Positions 8,977 to 17,417 of a DNA stretch of 42,990 bases are shown piece by piece. The stretch is from Bacteriovorax stolpii (GTDB lineage Bacteria; Bdellovibrionota; UBA1018): the NCBI GenBank assembly GCA_945860415.1, contig CAMAQA010000018.1:1-42990 (forward strand), given 5' to 3'. Under the pieces are notes generated by a model that was given only the letters and a program-made list of their open reading frames with translations, did not search any database and was not told where the DNA came from. The translations under genes were made by a program, and so were the position numbers. Numbering within the stretch: position 1 is the first letter of the stretch; every line of letters begins with the position of its first letter.

Positions 8977-9447
8977 TTAGTTCTTCAGGTAGCGCGAGCA
9001 CTCGAGCGCCTGCTCGATGATCTCGCCGTTGCGCTTGGTGGCCGTGATCGTTCCGGCCACGAGCTCGAGAGCCGAAACCGGATCGGCGTAGCTGAAGGCC
9101 ACATCCACGTAGATGCGGTCGAGCTCGCCGAGCTTCGTGCCGAGGACGAGCTCGCCCTTGCGGCCGATATCATTGAAACGGAGGTCGACATTGGCTTCAT
9201 AAGAAGCGCCGCTGTTGGAGAGCGTGCCCTTCACGTCGGTGAAGCGGGCGATCGTCTTGCGGCCATAGCTGATCGAGTCGTCGGACAGGATCATCACGGC
9301 AGCGTTGCGGGTGCCGGCCGACGGGGTGACGTTATTGTACATCTTGACGGTCAGGCCGCCTTCGCTCTTGCAGACGAATCCATCGGCCATGGCGACGGAC
9401 GATGCGAGCGAAGCGACTGCGGACAGGAACAGGATGGTCTTTTTCAT
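8977..9447 (-). CDS. Small secreted protein of unknown function
   Basis: A 156-aa protein with a clear signal peptide (MKKTILFLSAVASLASSVAMA, cleavage before DGFVCK). The mature part is about 135 residues and predicted beta-rich, with two cysteines (one near each end, CKSEGG and ALECSRYLKN) that could form a disulfide. A strong GAGGAGAG ribosome-binding site lies 8 bases before the ATG. I do not recognise the family. It is divergent from the LysR-like regulator at 9650, a common layout for a regulator and its target. Confidence 0.85.
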   Translation of the reverse strand: MKKTILFLSAVASLASSVAMADGFVCKSEGGLTVKMYNNVTPSAGTRNAAVMILSDDSISYGRKTIARFTDVKGTLSNSGASYEANVDLRFNDIGRKGELVLGTKLGELDRIYVDVAFSYADPVSALELVAGTITATKRNGEIIEQALECSRYLKN

Positions 9448-9649
9448 AAAATACTCTCCTCAAAGAGAAACGATACTGCTGGGGTGTTTCCTTTTGAGTG
9501 CCGCCGGGACGTCCCAACGTATCGACTGATATCCCTCGGCACTGGCCCGAAACCGATTGTTTCGAACGAGGCGGGAGATAGCCCCGGCCGATGGAACCAT
9601 CCAATGCATAATTATTGATTTTAATATTCTATATCTGGATAATGAGTTC
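9448..9649. other. Divergent promoter region
   Basis: This 202-base gap separates a small secreted-protein gene (minus) from a LysR-like gene (plus). It includes a perfect 10-base palindrome GGGACGTCCC at about 9506-9515 and, unusually for this GC-rich window, an A/T-rich patch at 9602-9645 just upstream of the regulator. The patch contains ATAATTAT and could hold the regulator's promoter and a LysR-type (T-N11-A) site, but no single box is convincing. Confidence 0.45.
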
Positions 9650-10447
9650 ATGAAGGCCAATGCACTGTCGCAGCTTGCGTGGGAACTCAACGTGCTCTCG
9701 AATGCCGTGGTCTTTCCAAACTTGTCCGCGGCATCGCAGCAGATCGGCATCAGCCAGCCCCAGCTCTCGCGCATCGTCGCGAAGATTGAAAAGAGCCTCG
9801 GAGTCGTGCTGCTCAGCCGCGAGGTCAAACGTCGCGCTGCATGGACTGCCATCGCCGTCGAGCTCGCGCAGACCTACAGCCGCGGCTCGCGCCACCTGGA
9901 ATCCGAGCTTCAGCGCCTCGTCGAGGATTCACCGCTGAAGCGCCTGCGCATGGGAACCCTCGAAGGACTCCTGCCAATGGCCGCCGAAATCGGCCACAAA
10001 CTCATCTCGAAGCTCGAATTCGAGGCACTCGAGCTGGATGTGTACGACCTGAACGACCTTGAGGAACGATTCCTTCGAGGTGACCTCGACCTCGTGCTGA
10101 CCATGCGAGAGCCCGGACGCCGCAAGTACACGTTCTCAAAAACCCTCGGCTACCAGACTTTGGAGGAGAGGGCACGAACGACCCGGGGCCGTCAGGTCAG
10201 AATCCAAAGTGGCTACGAATACAAGTCGCAGACCGGAAGGAAGAATGCCGAGACGAGCGAAATGCTGGCCACCCTGGTGAGCAACTCGCTTTCGCTTCGA
10301 CGGCACTGGATCGATACCTATGGCGGCAGCGGACTCTTCCCTTCCCCACTTCACGCGCGAAGCTCTGGAGAAAAACTCGAGACTCCGGTCATCCTCCTGG
10401 GACAGGAGTCCCTCGGAGCGCGCGCCTGGAAGACGATTTCGAGCTGA
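9650..10447 (+). CDS. LysR-like HTH transcriptional regulator
   Basis: A 265-aa protein whose first 65 residues match the LysR winged helix: FPNLSAASQQIGISQPQLSR then IVAKIEKSLGVVLLSRE. The rest has the size of a shortened LysR effector domain (MGTLEGLLPMAAEIGHKL, then RFLRGDLDLVLTMREP, as in the GDLDLVL segment of LysR proteins) but is otherwise diverged. ATG 9650 is chosen because it puts the HTH at the usual distance; the frame stays open to ATG 9557. It is divergent from the secreted-protein gene at 9447, its likeliest target, and convergent with the HD-domain gene. Confidence 0.82.
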   Translation: MKANALSQLAWELNVLSNAVVFPNLSAASQQIGISQPQLSRIVAKIEKSLGVVLLSREVKRRAAWTAIAVELAQTYSRGSRHLESELQRLVEDSPLKRLRMGTLEGLLPMAAEIGHKLISKLEFEALELDVYDLNDLEERFLRGDLDLVLTMREPGRRKYTFSKTLGYQTLEERARTTRGRQVRIQSGYEYKSQTGRKNAETSEMLATLVSNSLSLRRHWIDTYGGSGLFPSPLHARSSGEKLETPVILLGQESLGARAWKTISS

Positions 10448-10481
10448 GCGAAGATCACTCGCTCACGACTCCCACTGGACC

Positions 10482-11492
10482 TCAGAGTGTCTCCGAAACC
10501 GACCGCGGCTCGCCCTTGTAGAAAAACCGCTCGTAATGCCGGTTGAGCAGGGTCCACGGGCCGGGGTTCTGATCGGCTTCCATGAACTTGCCGATCGCAT
10601 TCATCTTCGAATCCAGATCATCGATGTAATGCACGACGAGCGCCTCAAGGCACTGCGGCAGCACCGGCGAGCCGTACTCCATCTTGCCGTGGTGCGCGAG
10701 GATGAGGTGCTTGACGAGCAGCTTCTTCTCTTCCGGAAAGAGTCCGGGCAGGCGTCCCGGTTGTGACTCCAGTTCGCGGATCTTGCGATCGACCAGCTCC
10801 ACGCCCATGACGATATGTCCGACGAGCTTTCCTTCCATCGTGTAGTCAGTCACGCGCTCATACGAGAGCTCCCAGATCTTGGCGATGTCGTGGAAAAACC
10901 CACCCAGAAAGAGCAGGTCGCGATTGAGCGATGATTCGTAATGAGAGGCGAGGAAATCGAGCACCTTCGTGATCGAGACGACATGCTCGAGCAGGCCCAC
11001 CGGATAGGCGTGGTGCATGGTCTTGGCAGCCGGGGCGCGCTTCATCCGCTGCACGATGTCGGCATCATCGCGAAGCACGGCTTCGGCAAGCGCCTTGTAA
11101 TAGGGGTCCTTCATCGACTCGACATAGCCCAGCAGCTCGCGATGCAGCACGTCGGCATTGAGGTGCGACTTGGGAAGGTATTCCTCCACCTGCACCTGGT
11201 CTTCGCGGAGCACCTGCATCTTCGAGATCACGAGCTGAAGTCGGCCCTGGTAGCTCTGAACACGGCCATCGACCATCACGAACGCGTCACGCACGGCCTG
11301 GCCGGCATGCTGAGCCACGTCGTCCCACAGGCGGGCCTCGATCTCTCCGCTCGAGTCCATCAGCACGAGATTCATGTAGGCCTTGCCGTTCTTGCCGGTG
11401 GCCACCGCGCTGAATTTGATGAGAAACGGAGACTGGACCGTGTCCTTGTCTTTGAGGGACTTCACGAACTGCGACTTGGTGATGGAAATCAT
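10482..11492 (-). CDS. OB-fold plus HD-domain 3'-5' exoribonuclease, YhaM-like
   Basis: A protein of 336 aa from ATG 11492. Residues about 20-95 form a nucleic-acid-binding OB fold (KAYMNLVLMDSSGEIEARLW). The HD phosphohydrolase domain follows, with H161, H170 (GLLEH), H201-D202 (GGFFHDIAKIWEL) and a later HHGK. This domain order is that of YhaM/Cbf1, a 3'-5' exonuclease on RNA and single-stranded DNA. An in-frame ATG at 11507 adds five residues; it lies inside a small hairpin (GGGCAT-GCGGT-ATGCCC), which could modulate initiation. It is the last gene of the ygfZ operon, 39 bases after the metallopeptidase-barrel gene. Confidence 0.88.
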   Translation of the reverse strand: MISITKSQFVKSLKDKDTVQSPFLIKFSAVATGKNGKAYMNLVLMDSSGEIEARLWDDVAQHAGQAVRDAFVMVDGRVQSYQGRLQLVISKMQVLREDQVQVEEYLPKSHLNADVLHRELLGYVESMKDPYYKALAEAVLRDDADIVQRMKRAPAAKTMHHAYPVGLLEHVVSITKVLDFLASHYESSLNRDLLFLGGFFHDIAKIWELSYERVTDYTMEGKLVGHIVMGVELVDRKIRELESQPGRLPGLFPEEKKLLVKHLILAHHGKMEYGSPVLPQCLEALVVHYIDDLDSKMNAIGKFMEADQNPGPWTLLNRHYERFFYKGEPRSVSETL

Positions 11493-11531
11493 GAGTCCGC
11501 AGGGCATACCGCATGCCCGGCCAGAAGAAAA

Positions 11532-14531
11532 TCAGAAGAACAGCTGACCGAGCCGAAGGTCGACCAGAAGCTCGCCAGAACCTCCGGATTCGCGTCGGAC
11601 TCCCTGATGAAACTGAACTGACGCAGAGATCGGCACCGAGTAGAACACGGTCAGATCGGCCTGCGCACCGACACCCCACGATGGAAGTCGCGACCACGCC
11701 ACTCCATCCCTGCGATGCATCGAAAGCTCGTAAAACCCCAGCCCTTCGATCGTGTTCAGGAATACCGGGTACGTCGACCACCCCTTCTCCACGCGGCGGA
11801 TCGGAAAACGAAGATCCAGCGCACCGACACCTGCCTGTCGCGCAAAGACCAGTTCGCGCGGATACCCGCGCATGACCAGCTGGTCAAAATCCGGGCTCGA
11901 AAAGGAATTGATCCAGCTTCCTGACCTGCCCTCGAGACGGATGACGGAACGGTTTGCCGCCGACACCTGCCAGCGCGGACTCAGCACGACATGCCGGCCC
12001 AGGTGAAGAAAATGACTCTGCGTCCACAGCAGCTGAGAAGTCGTCGCACGTCGCCCTCCGAGCGACCCCATCCAGCCCCCCAGGTTCCAGCGGTTGCCGA
12101 GTCGGAAATTGAATCCCTCTTCGGGCCAGATTGCCTGACGAGACGACTGAGTTCCTCGGTACTCCACATTTGCCGTGAAGGTCGGAGATCGAATGATCGT
12201 GGCCAGTTCTCCGGAGCCCAGCTCCTCCACATTTCCGGGCTGGGCATGCAGGGTTTCATTCTGCCATGCAAACTCGAGTGAAGGATTCCAGGCAGAGAAG
12301 GTCCGGGGATAAAAAAGCGAGAGCCCGACCGACGCCTCGGTCTTTCGCGTGTAGGTGCGAGACAGGAGCGAATTCACGCGACGCGCTCCGCGGACGGTCC
12401 ACACTGCTCCGAGCGCGCGATTGGAATAGGTCAGGTCGGCGTTCCACTCGCCGAGCCCGAAACGATGATCGATGATCGCGAGATATCGGTGGAGATCAAT
12501 GGCGTCAAATCCGACAAGCACTGCTCCCAGAATCCAGCCTTCAATCGTTCCGTAGCCAAAGAACGGGCTCCACGTCCGGGGAAGGATGCTCGGAAAAATG
12601 CTGTAATCGGAGGTCTCCCACTTCTGAGCAGTGGACGATGGCTCAGAAGAAATCTCTTCCGTGCGGACCGGAGTATCCACGAGCGGCGCCTGGATCGGCA
12701 GGAGCTGCGGAACACCCGCGCTCGACGGCTGCGCGGTCAGATCCACCCAGACGGCATCCCAACCACTGGCCGTGTACCGACTGGCCGCCAGGCGTCCAAG
12801 ATTGGAAAAAGCCGGTAGCCAGAGTCCCGTGGTGACGTTCGTCACCGGAACGGCCATCGATTCGGAGTCATTCCACCGATACACGTTGTCGACGCCTGAG
12901 CGATTCGAAACGAAGTGCAGCGTGCCCGTCGAGTCGAAGCACGGAAACCGATCCAGCTGCTCGCCGTCCGGAGTGATCCGCTTCTCGCGCCAGAACCCGG
13001 CAGTACCGATTCCGGCTGCCTCCTGCACCAGCGCCCAGATCGACTCTCCCGGCTTTCCGTTCTCGTGGAGCGAGAAGACGATTCGAGTACCCTCTGGAGA
13101 AATTCGCGGATTCGATACACGGCCGAGCACTCCCGGACGAAACAGCACTTCCTTCTCCGAGAGTCGATAACGGCCCTTGTCGTCACGGAGCAGGCGCGAG
13201 CGCGCGAGACTGGTTCGTCCCGTTTCGTTGACGGTATAGACCACCCAATCGCCCGCGAGCGCCGTCGAAGGATCACGATAACGCGCGCCATTCGTGAGCC
13301 GGGTCAATCGTCCGGTCGGCAGGTCATGAACCCAGAGATCGCTGAACAGGTTGAAGAGGCCGTTTCGGTCGACGCGACTGAACACGAGCCCCTGCGAGTC
13401 GGCGGTGAACGCGAGGCTCGATCCACCGATTTGGTCGCTGACTCGCGTCTCCTCACCTGTGGCGATTTCGCGCAGGTAGACGCCCTGGCGACGATCCATC
13501 GCCTCTCGCGAATACGCCATCCACTTGCCGTCCGGAGAGAACGCAATTCCGAGCGTCGAGTAGTTTCCCTCGGTGATCGGGGCCACCGGCGTTTCACCGA
13601 CTGCACGAATGCTCTCGAGCTCCGACCGAGCACGTTCGCGCGCCTGCCGCACCCACTCCTGCCAGTGCGTGGACCAGTCCTTGCCCGACACGCGCTCGGA
13701 GTACGCATTGAGCCTCCACGGCAGGCTTGCTGCCGACTCCATCGACAGCTCGCCGAGCTTCTTCAGATCCTGCGAGGCAATCTCCGTCATCAGCATGTTG
13801 CCGAACAGGTACGGCACCTCGCCTCCGGGCATTTCCGTGCGCGGCCCGCTGATCCGCCATAGCCCCTCAGGGTCCGCGAGAATTCCTGCGTCCTCGGCGC
13901 CACGAAGGATCATCGAGTAATACGAGCTTCTTCCGCGACCGGCGCGAGTGAAGGACGTTTCGATCGTGACGGCGAGTCCTTCGAGCATCCAGGTGGGCCA
14001 GAGTGAATTCGGCAGCAGGGCATCGCCTGCGATGATTCGCAGGATCTTCCAGAAATCCTCGGTCGCATCGAGGTTCAGGATATGCGCGTACTCGTGAATG
14101 GCGAGCATCCTGAACCAGTCGTCGTAATGCGCGATGCTCATCCAGTTGTCGGGAGGCGTGGCCCACAGGACAATTCCAAAGCGTCCCGTCGCCGCGGCCA
14201 TTCCGTTGGCAAAATCCGAATTGTCGATCAGCAGCACCTGCGTCCGAAAACGCGGGGTCCACTTCAGGACCGGAGCCAGAAGCCGGTGCGCCTCCTCGAG
14301 ATGGCCGGCGGCAATGGGCGCCAATTCCTGAAGCCCTTCCGGATAAGTGACTCGAAAATGCTCGGTCGTCAGCGTCTTCCAGTCGACGAAAGGACTGAGC
14401 CCCAGCTGTTCTCCGGGGCCGGAAATGTTGGCCACAGTTTTGGCCACAGTGGCATGCGCGGGAACTCCGGCAAGGGACGCCACCGCCACTGCAACAGCAG
14501 CAACCGTGCTTCGGAAGGGCGCTTGGCGCAT
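11532..14531 (-). CDS. Secreted metallopeptidase / TolB-like propeller / outer-membrane barrel fusion
   Basis: A 999-aa protein. The start at 14531 is chosen because its ATG overlaps the ygfZ stop (TGATG) and gives a clean signal peptide, MRQAPFRSTVAAVAVAVASL ending GVPAHA; the frame is open to ATG 14564. A peptidase-MA-like domain follows with HEYAH at 146-150 and a downstream Glu in WMLEGLA (E184), the gluzincin zinc and catalytic pattern. Residues about 320-620 hold repeated PD40/TolB propeller strands (GIAFSPDGKWMAYS, NPRISPEGTRIVFS). The last 350 or so residues look like an outer-membrane beta barrel (SPFFGYGTIEGWILG onward) and the protein ends in RLGQLFF, with the terminal Phe typical of BAM substrates. 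The inferred role is a surface or periplasmic protease anchored in the outer membrane. Confidence 0.87.
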   Translation of the reverse strand: MRQAPFRSTVAAVAVAVASLAGVPAHATVAKTVANISGPGEQLGLSPFVDWKTLTTEHFRVTYPEGLQELAPIAAGHLEEAHRLLAPVLKWTPRFRTQVLLIDNSDFANGMAAATGRFGIVLWATPPDNWMSIAHYDDWFRMLAIHEYAHILNLDATEDFWKILRIIAGDALLPNSLWPTWMLEGLAVTIETSFTRAGRGRSSYYSMILRGAEDAGILADPEGLWRISGPRTEMPGGEVPYLFGNMLMTEIASQDLKKLGELSMESAASLPWRLNAYSERVSGKDWSTHWQEWVRQARERARSELESIRAVGETPVAPITEGNYSTLGIAFSPDGKWMAYSREAMDRRQGVYLREIATGEETRVSDQIGGSSLAFTADSQGLVFSRVDRNGLFNLFSDLWVHDLPTGRLTRLTNGARYRDPSTALAGDWVVYTVNETGRTSLARSRLLRDDKGRYRLSEKEVLFRPGVLGRVSNPRISPEGTRIVFSLHENGKPGESIWALVQEAAGIGTAGFWREKRITPDGEQLDRFPCFDSTGTLHFVSNRSGVDNVYRWNDSESMAVPVTNVTTGLWLPAFSNLGRLAASRYTASGWDAVWVDLTAQPSSAGVPQLLPIQAPLVDTPVRTEEISSEPSSTAQKWETSDYSIFPSILPRTWSPFFGYGTIEGWILGAVLVGFDAIDLHRYLAIIDHRFGLGEWNADLTYSNRALGAVWTVRGARRVNSLLSRTYTRKTEASVGLSLFYPRTFSAWNPSLEFAWQNETLHAQPGNVEELGSGELATIIRSPTFTANVEYRGTQSSRQAIWPEEGFNFRLGNRWNLGGWMGSLGGRRATTSQLLWTQSHFLHLGRHVVLSPRWQVSAANRSVIRLEGRSGSWINSFSSPDFDQLVMRGYPRELVFARQAGVGALDLRFPIRRVEKGWSTYPVFLNTIEGLGFYELSMHRRDGVAWSRLPSWGVGAQADLTVFYSVPISASVQFHQGVRRESGGSGELLVDLRLGQLFF

Positions 14532-15400
14532 CACGCCGTTTCGAACGGAGCGTCGGGAGAACATTGCTTGACCGTCGCCTCACCGTGTCCGGAAATCGAG
14601 AGTTTTTGTCCGATCACCGCGAGATTCTTTCGTACGATCACGAGACCTTCGTTTCCAGACCAGGAGGTTGCAGTCGCTTCAGGAGCTCCGGTGGACCCCT
14701 CGCAAAGCTGCACTCGCACGACTCTCCGCGGAGGAGCGCCCTGCGTGATCAGCCGCTCGACAGTTTCCTGTCCTGGATAACAGCCCTTGTTTTCGGCAAT
14801 GCCATCGTAAAGCCCGAGTTCGAGAGGCAGCATCTCCGGAGTCAGTTCATGCCCCACCCACGGACGCACGCGCTCGATCCGGCGATGATCGAGTTCCGGC
14901 CAATCGAGAGTCGTCGCGCCCGAACCTGCACCCGAGCGCCACTTCGCAAGCGTGGCGGCGTCTCCCCAAATGCTGAACCAGCGAGCACCAAAATCGCGCT
15001 TCCCGCGATCGAGAATCGTGCACCCCTCGAGCTGTGCGCGCCCCGGCAGCGAATCGCCATCCGTCAGCACCCACAGGCACTCCTTCGTACTCGGTGCAGC
15101 GAGCGTCTGCCGCTCGGCAAACGTGAACTGATCGATCGCCTGCGCGAGTGCCGATGCCCACGCGCCATCCTTTCCGGCGTCGTACTCGAAGACGAATGCA
15201 TCCTCGGCCGTGCATCCCAGAAAGAACTGCGCGCGAATCCTGCCGATGGCCGTCAGAAAGAATCCGAGCGAACCATCTCCGGGACCCATGCGGTGCAAAT
15301 TGACGGTCGTCAGTCGATGCAGGAAGTCACGAGCATCCGGTCCGGAGAATTCCTGGAGAGTCCAGTTCAAGCTTTTTTTCGGTTCAAAAATCGCGATCAT
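14531..15400 (-). CDS. ygfZ: YgfZ/GcvT-domain folate-binding protein, Fe-S cluster maturation
   Basis: A 289-aa protein of the YgfZ (IBA57) family, which binds tetrahydrofolate and helps repair or assemble certain Fe-S enzymes. The family signature K-G-C-Y-x-G-Q-E is KGCYPGQE at 205-212 with the key Cys at 207. The N-terminal half follows the aminomethyltransferase fold (LNWTLQEFSGPDARDFLHRL). ATG 15400 is preferred to an upstream in-frame ATG at 15439 because family members begin just before this segment. The stop overlaps the next gene's start, so the two are translationally coupled. The 65-base gap to fabI must hold divergent promoters. Confidence 0.92.
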   Translation of the reverse strand: MIAIFEPKKSLNWTLQEFSGPDARDFLHRLTTVNLHRMGPGDGSLGFFLTAIGRIRAQFFLGCTAEDAFVFEYDAGKDGAWASALAQAIDQFTFAERQTLAAPSTKECLWVLTDGDSLPGRAQLEGCTILDRGKRDFGARWFSIWGDAATLAKWRSGAGSGATTLDWPELDHRRIERVRPWVGHELTPEMLPLELGLYDGIAENKGCYPGQETVERLITQGAPPRRVVRVQLCEGSTGAPEATATSWSGNEGLVIVRKNLAVIGQKLSISGHGEATVKQCSPDAPFETA

Positions 15401-15465
15401 GTGGCCGAAAAAGCTACCAGCAATCCGTTGCCCGACCAAGGGGGATGTGCGAAGGTCGGCCCACT

Positions 15466-16257
15466 ATGAGCACTACGGAACGTTACTGGGCCGAGCGCCC
15501 CTATGCCGGACAAAAAGCACTGATCATCGGAGTCGCCAACGAACGCAGCCTTGCCTGGGCCATCGCCCGCGAACTGCACCTCGGCGGAGCCGAGCTCGCG
15601 TTCACCTTTCTTGGTGAAGCCCTCGAGCGCCGCGTGCGCCCGTTGGCCGAAAGCGTGGGCGCCACGATCGTCGAACCCTGCAATGTTTCCGATGACACCC
15701 AGATCGAGGCCCTCTTCTCGAAGCTGACGGAAAAGTGGGGAACCCTCGATCACGTCATCCACTCGGTGGCCTTCGCCAACCGCGAAGACCTCGACGGACG
15801 CTTTGTCGACACTTCCCGCGAAGGCTTTCGCGTCGCCATGGATGTCAGCGCCTACTCGCTCGTGGCCCTTGCCCGTCACGCCGAGCCGATGATGCTCAAC
15901 GGCGGCAGCATCCTGACCCTCTCGTACTACGGTGCGGAGAAGGTCGTTCCGAACTACAACGTCATGGGAGTCGCCAAGGCCGCACTCGAAGCCTGCGTGC
16001 GCTACCTGGCCTGGGACATGGGCCCGAAGAAGATCCGCGTGAACGCCATTTCGGCAGGAGCCGTGAAGACCCTGGCCGCAGCCGGCATCCGCGACTTCCG
16101 CACGATGCTCGCCGAAGCTGCGGAAAGCACGCCACTCAAGGAAAACATCCACCAGGACGACGTAGGTCGGCTCGGCGGATTCCTCTGCGGACCCGGCGGC
16201 CGGCACATCACGGGCTCGACGATGTATGTCGACTCCGGCGCCCACATCATGGGTTGA
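15466..16257 (+). CDS. fabI: Enoyl-[acyl-carrier-protein] reductase (NADH), FabI type
   Basis: A 263-aa short-chain dehydrogenase fold that reduces trans-2-enoyl-ACP in the last step of each fatty-acid elongation cycle. The FabI-specific cofactor loop is IIGVANERSLAWAIA (20-34). The catalytic Y-x6-K pair is Y164 and K171 in NYNVMGVAKAALE, the YxxMGxAK form that separates FabI from other reductases. The end (HITGSTMYVDSGAHIMG) is the standard FabI C-terminus. ATG 15466 is chosen over ATG 15445 because MSTTERYW is closer to the usual start. The adenosine deaminase gene follows after 11 bases in the same direction. Confidence 0.96.
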   Translation: MSTTERYWAERPYAGQKALIIGVANERSLAWAIARELHLGGAELAFTFLGEALERRVRPLAESVGATIVEPCNVSDDTQIEALFSKLTEKWGTLDHVIHSVAFANREDLDGRFVDTSREGFRVAMDVSAYSLVALARHAEPMMLNGGSILTLSYYGAEKVVPNYNVMGVAKAALEACVRYLAWDMGPKKIRVNAISAGAVKTLAAAGIRDFRTMLAEAAESTPLKENIHQDDVGRLGGFLCGPGGRHITGSTMYVDSGAHIMG

Positions 16258-16268
16258 GGCTCACACCG

Positions 16269-17225
16269 ATGAGCACCGTGCTTCAGACCGAACTCCATCG
16301 CCACCTCGATGTCTCGCTTCGTCCTTCGACGCTGCTCGAGCTGGCACAGGAGCGCGGCCTCGAGGCGCAGAGCACGTCGCTCGACGCCTTCCTCGACAAG
16401 CTTCTGATTCGCGAACCGATGAAGGATCTCGCGGCGGTGCTCGGATCATTCCAGATCTGCCAGAAGGTGCTCGATCGTCCCGAGGTGCTCGAGCGCGTCG
16501 CACGCGAAGTCTGCGAAGATATGTATGCCGAAGGCACGCTTCGCGCTGAGCTTCGCTATTCACCGGCATTCGTCAGCGAGTTCCACCCCTCGCTTTCCTG
16601 GGATGACATCCTTGCCGCGTTCGAGTCGGGCATTCGCCAGGCCACGGCGAAGCTGCCGGGCTTTCGGGCGGGACTACTCTGCATCATCAGCCGAGATTAC
16701 GGAGCGGAAGGCGCGGAGAAGACCGTCGATTTCTTCCTGAAAAACCAGTCACGCTTCATTGGGCTCGATCTCGCAGGAAATGAAACCGACTTTCCCGGCT
16801 CGATCTTTCGTCCGGCATTCCAGCGCGCGAAGAAGGCCGGAGCCAAGATCACGATCCACGCGGGTGAATCCACCGGCCCGGACACGATCTGGTACGCGAT
16901 CGAAGACCTCGGGGCAGACCGCATCGGCCACGGCGTTTCCGCCACCCAAGACCCGCAGCTCATGACGGTGCTTCGCGACCGCAAAATCTGCCTCGAGATG
17001 TGCCCGACCAGCAATTGGCTGACTCGCGTGGTGCCTTCGTTCGAGGCCCATCCCCTGCCCCAGGTCCTCCGGGCCGGGGTTCCGGTCTGCATCAATACGG
17101 ATGACCCCACTTTGTTCGCGACGACTTTGCCTTCAGAAACAAGGATTTGCACAGACCTCATGGGACTGACGCAGGCCGAAATCGCGTCCTGCCGCTCCCA
17201 TGGCTTCGCGGCAAGCTTCCTCTAA
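16269..17225 (+). CDS. add: Adenosine deaminase family protein
   Basis: A 318-aa metal-dependent hydrolase expected to convert adenosine (or a related purine nucleoside) to inosine. Zinc ligands and catalytic residues are visible: H10 and H12 (HRHLDVSLR), H197 and E200 (TIHAGE), H221 (RIGHGVS), D278 and D279 (INTDDP). Substrate specificity within the family (adenosine, 6-aminodeoxyfutalosine, adenine) cannot be fixed by eye. The protein ends at AASFL, about 10-20 residues shorter than many homologues, with no sign of a frameshift. It follows fabI by 11 bases and precedes mtnN, so it may belong with purine/SAM by-product salvage. Confidence 0.9.
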   Translation: MSTVLQTELHRHLDVSLRPSTLLELAQERGLEAQSTSLDAFLDKLLIREPMKDLAAVLGSFQICQKVLDRPEVLERVAREVCEDMYAEGTLRAELRYSPAFVSEFHPSLSWDDILAAFESGIRQATAKLPGFRAGLLCIISRDYGAEGAEKTVDFFLKNQSRFIGLDLAGNETDFPGSIFRPAFQRAKKAGAKITIHAGESTGPDTIWYAIEDLGADRIGHGVSATQDPQLMTVLRDRKICLEMCPTSNWLTRVVPSFEAHPLPQVLRAGVPVCINTDDPTLFATTLPSETRICTDLMGLTQAEIASCRSHGFAASFL

Positions 17226-17255
17226 TTCTTTCTAAGGCGGCATGAAAAAATTGTA

Positions 17256-17284
17256 TTGCGTCCGTCAAACGGCTGACCTATACC
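17256..17284 (+). promoter_or_regulatory. Candidate sigma70 promoter for mtnN leader
   Basis: TTGCGT (17256-17261), a 17-base spacer, and TATACC (17279-17284). Matches are 3/6 and 4/6 to consensus with ideal spacing. It would start transcription near 17291 and give a leader of roughly 127 bases before the mtnN ATG, containing the terminator hairpin at 17345-17386. Confidence 0.4.
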
Positions 17285-17344
17285 CCTACTCAGTTCACGG
17301 GCTCCCTCTTCCCCCCCACACACCGAAGCGGAGACCGTGGAAGT

Positions 17345-17386
17345 AAAGGACTCTCAGGCGAAACTCCTGAGGGTCCTTTATTATTT
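17345..17386 (+). terminator. Strong intrinsic terminator between add and mtnN; possible attenuator
   Basis: Arms 17345-17358 (AAAGGACTCTCAGG) and 17366-17379 (CCTGAGGGTCCTTT) pair over 14 positions with a single G-U, loop CGAAACT, and run into TTTATTATTT. This is a textbook intrinsic terminator. It lies only about 32 bases before the mtnN ATG, leaving little room for a separate promoter, so it may be a conditional terminator in the mtnN leader as well as the end of the fabI-add message. A short stem upstream (CACGG near 17297 with CCGTG near 17334) would precede it. Confidence 0.8.
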
Positions 17387-17417
17387 CTGGGGTTTGAATC
17401 CTGGAGAAATACTCACC

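Noticed and set aside
15735..17225. Long 496-residue plus-strand frame covering fabI and add
   Set aside because: Its first part is fabI read in another frame (low-complexity Arg/Pro-rich); only the portion from 16269 is a real gene, the adenosine deaminase.
17320..17380. Glycine-riboswitch-like words (CTCAGGCGAAACTC, AAAGGAC)
   Set aside because: The words are in the wrong order and belong to the two arms of a simple terminator hairpin; no paired aptamer helices.
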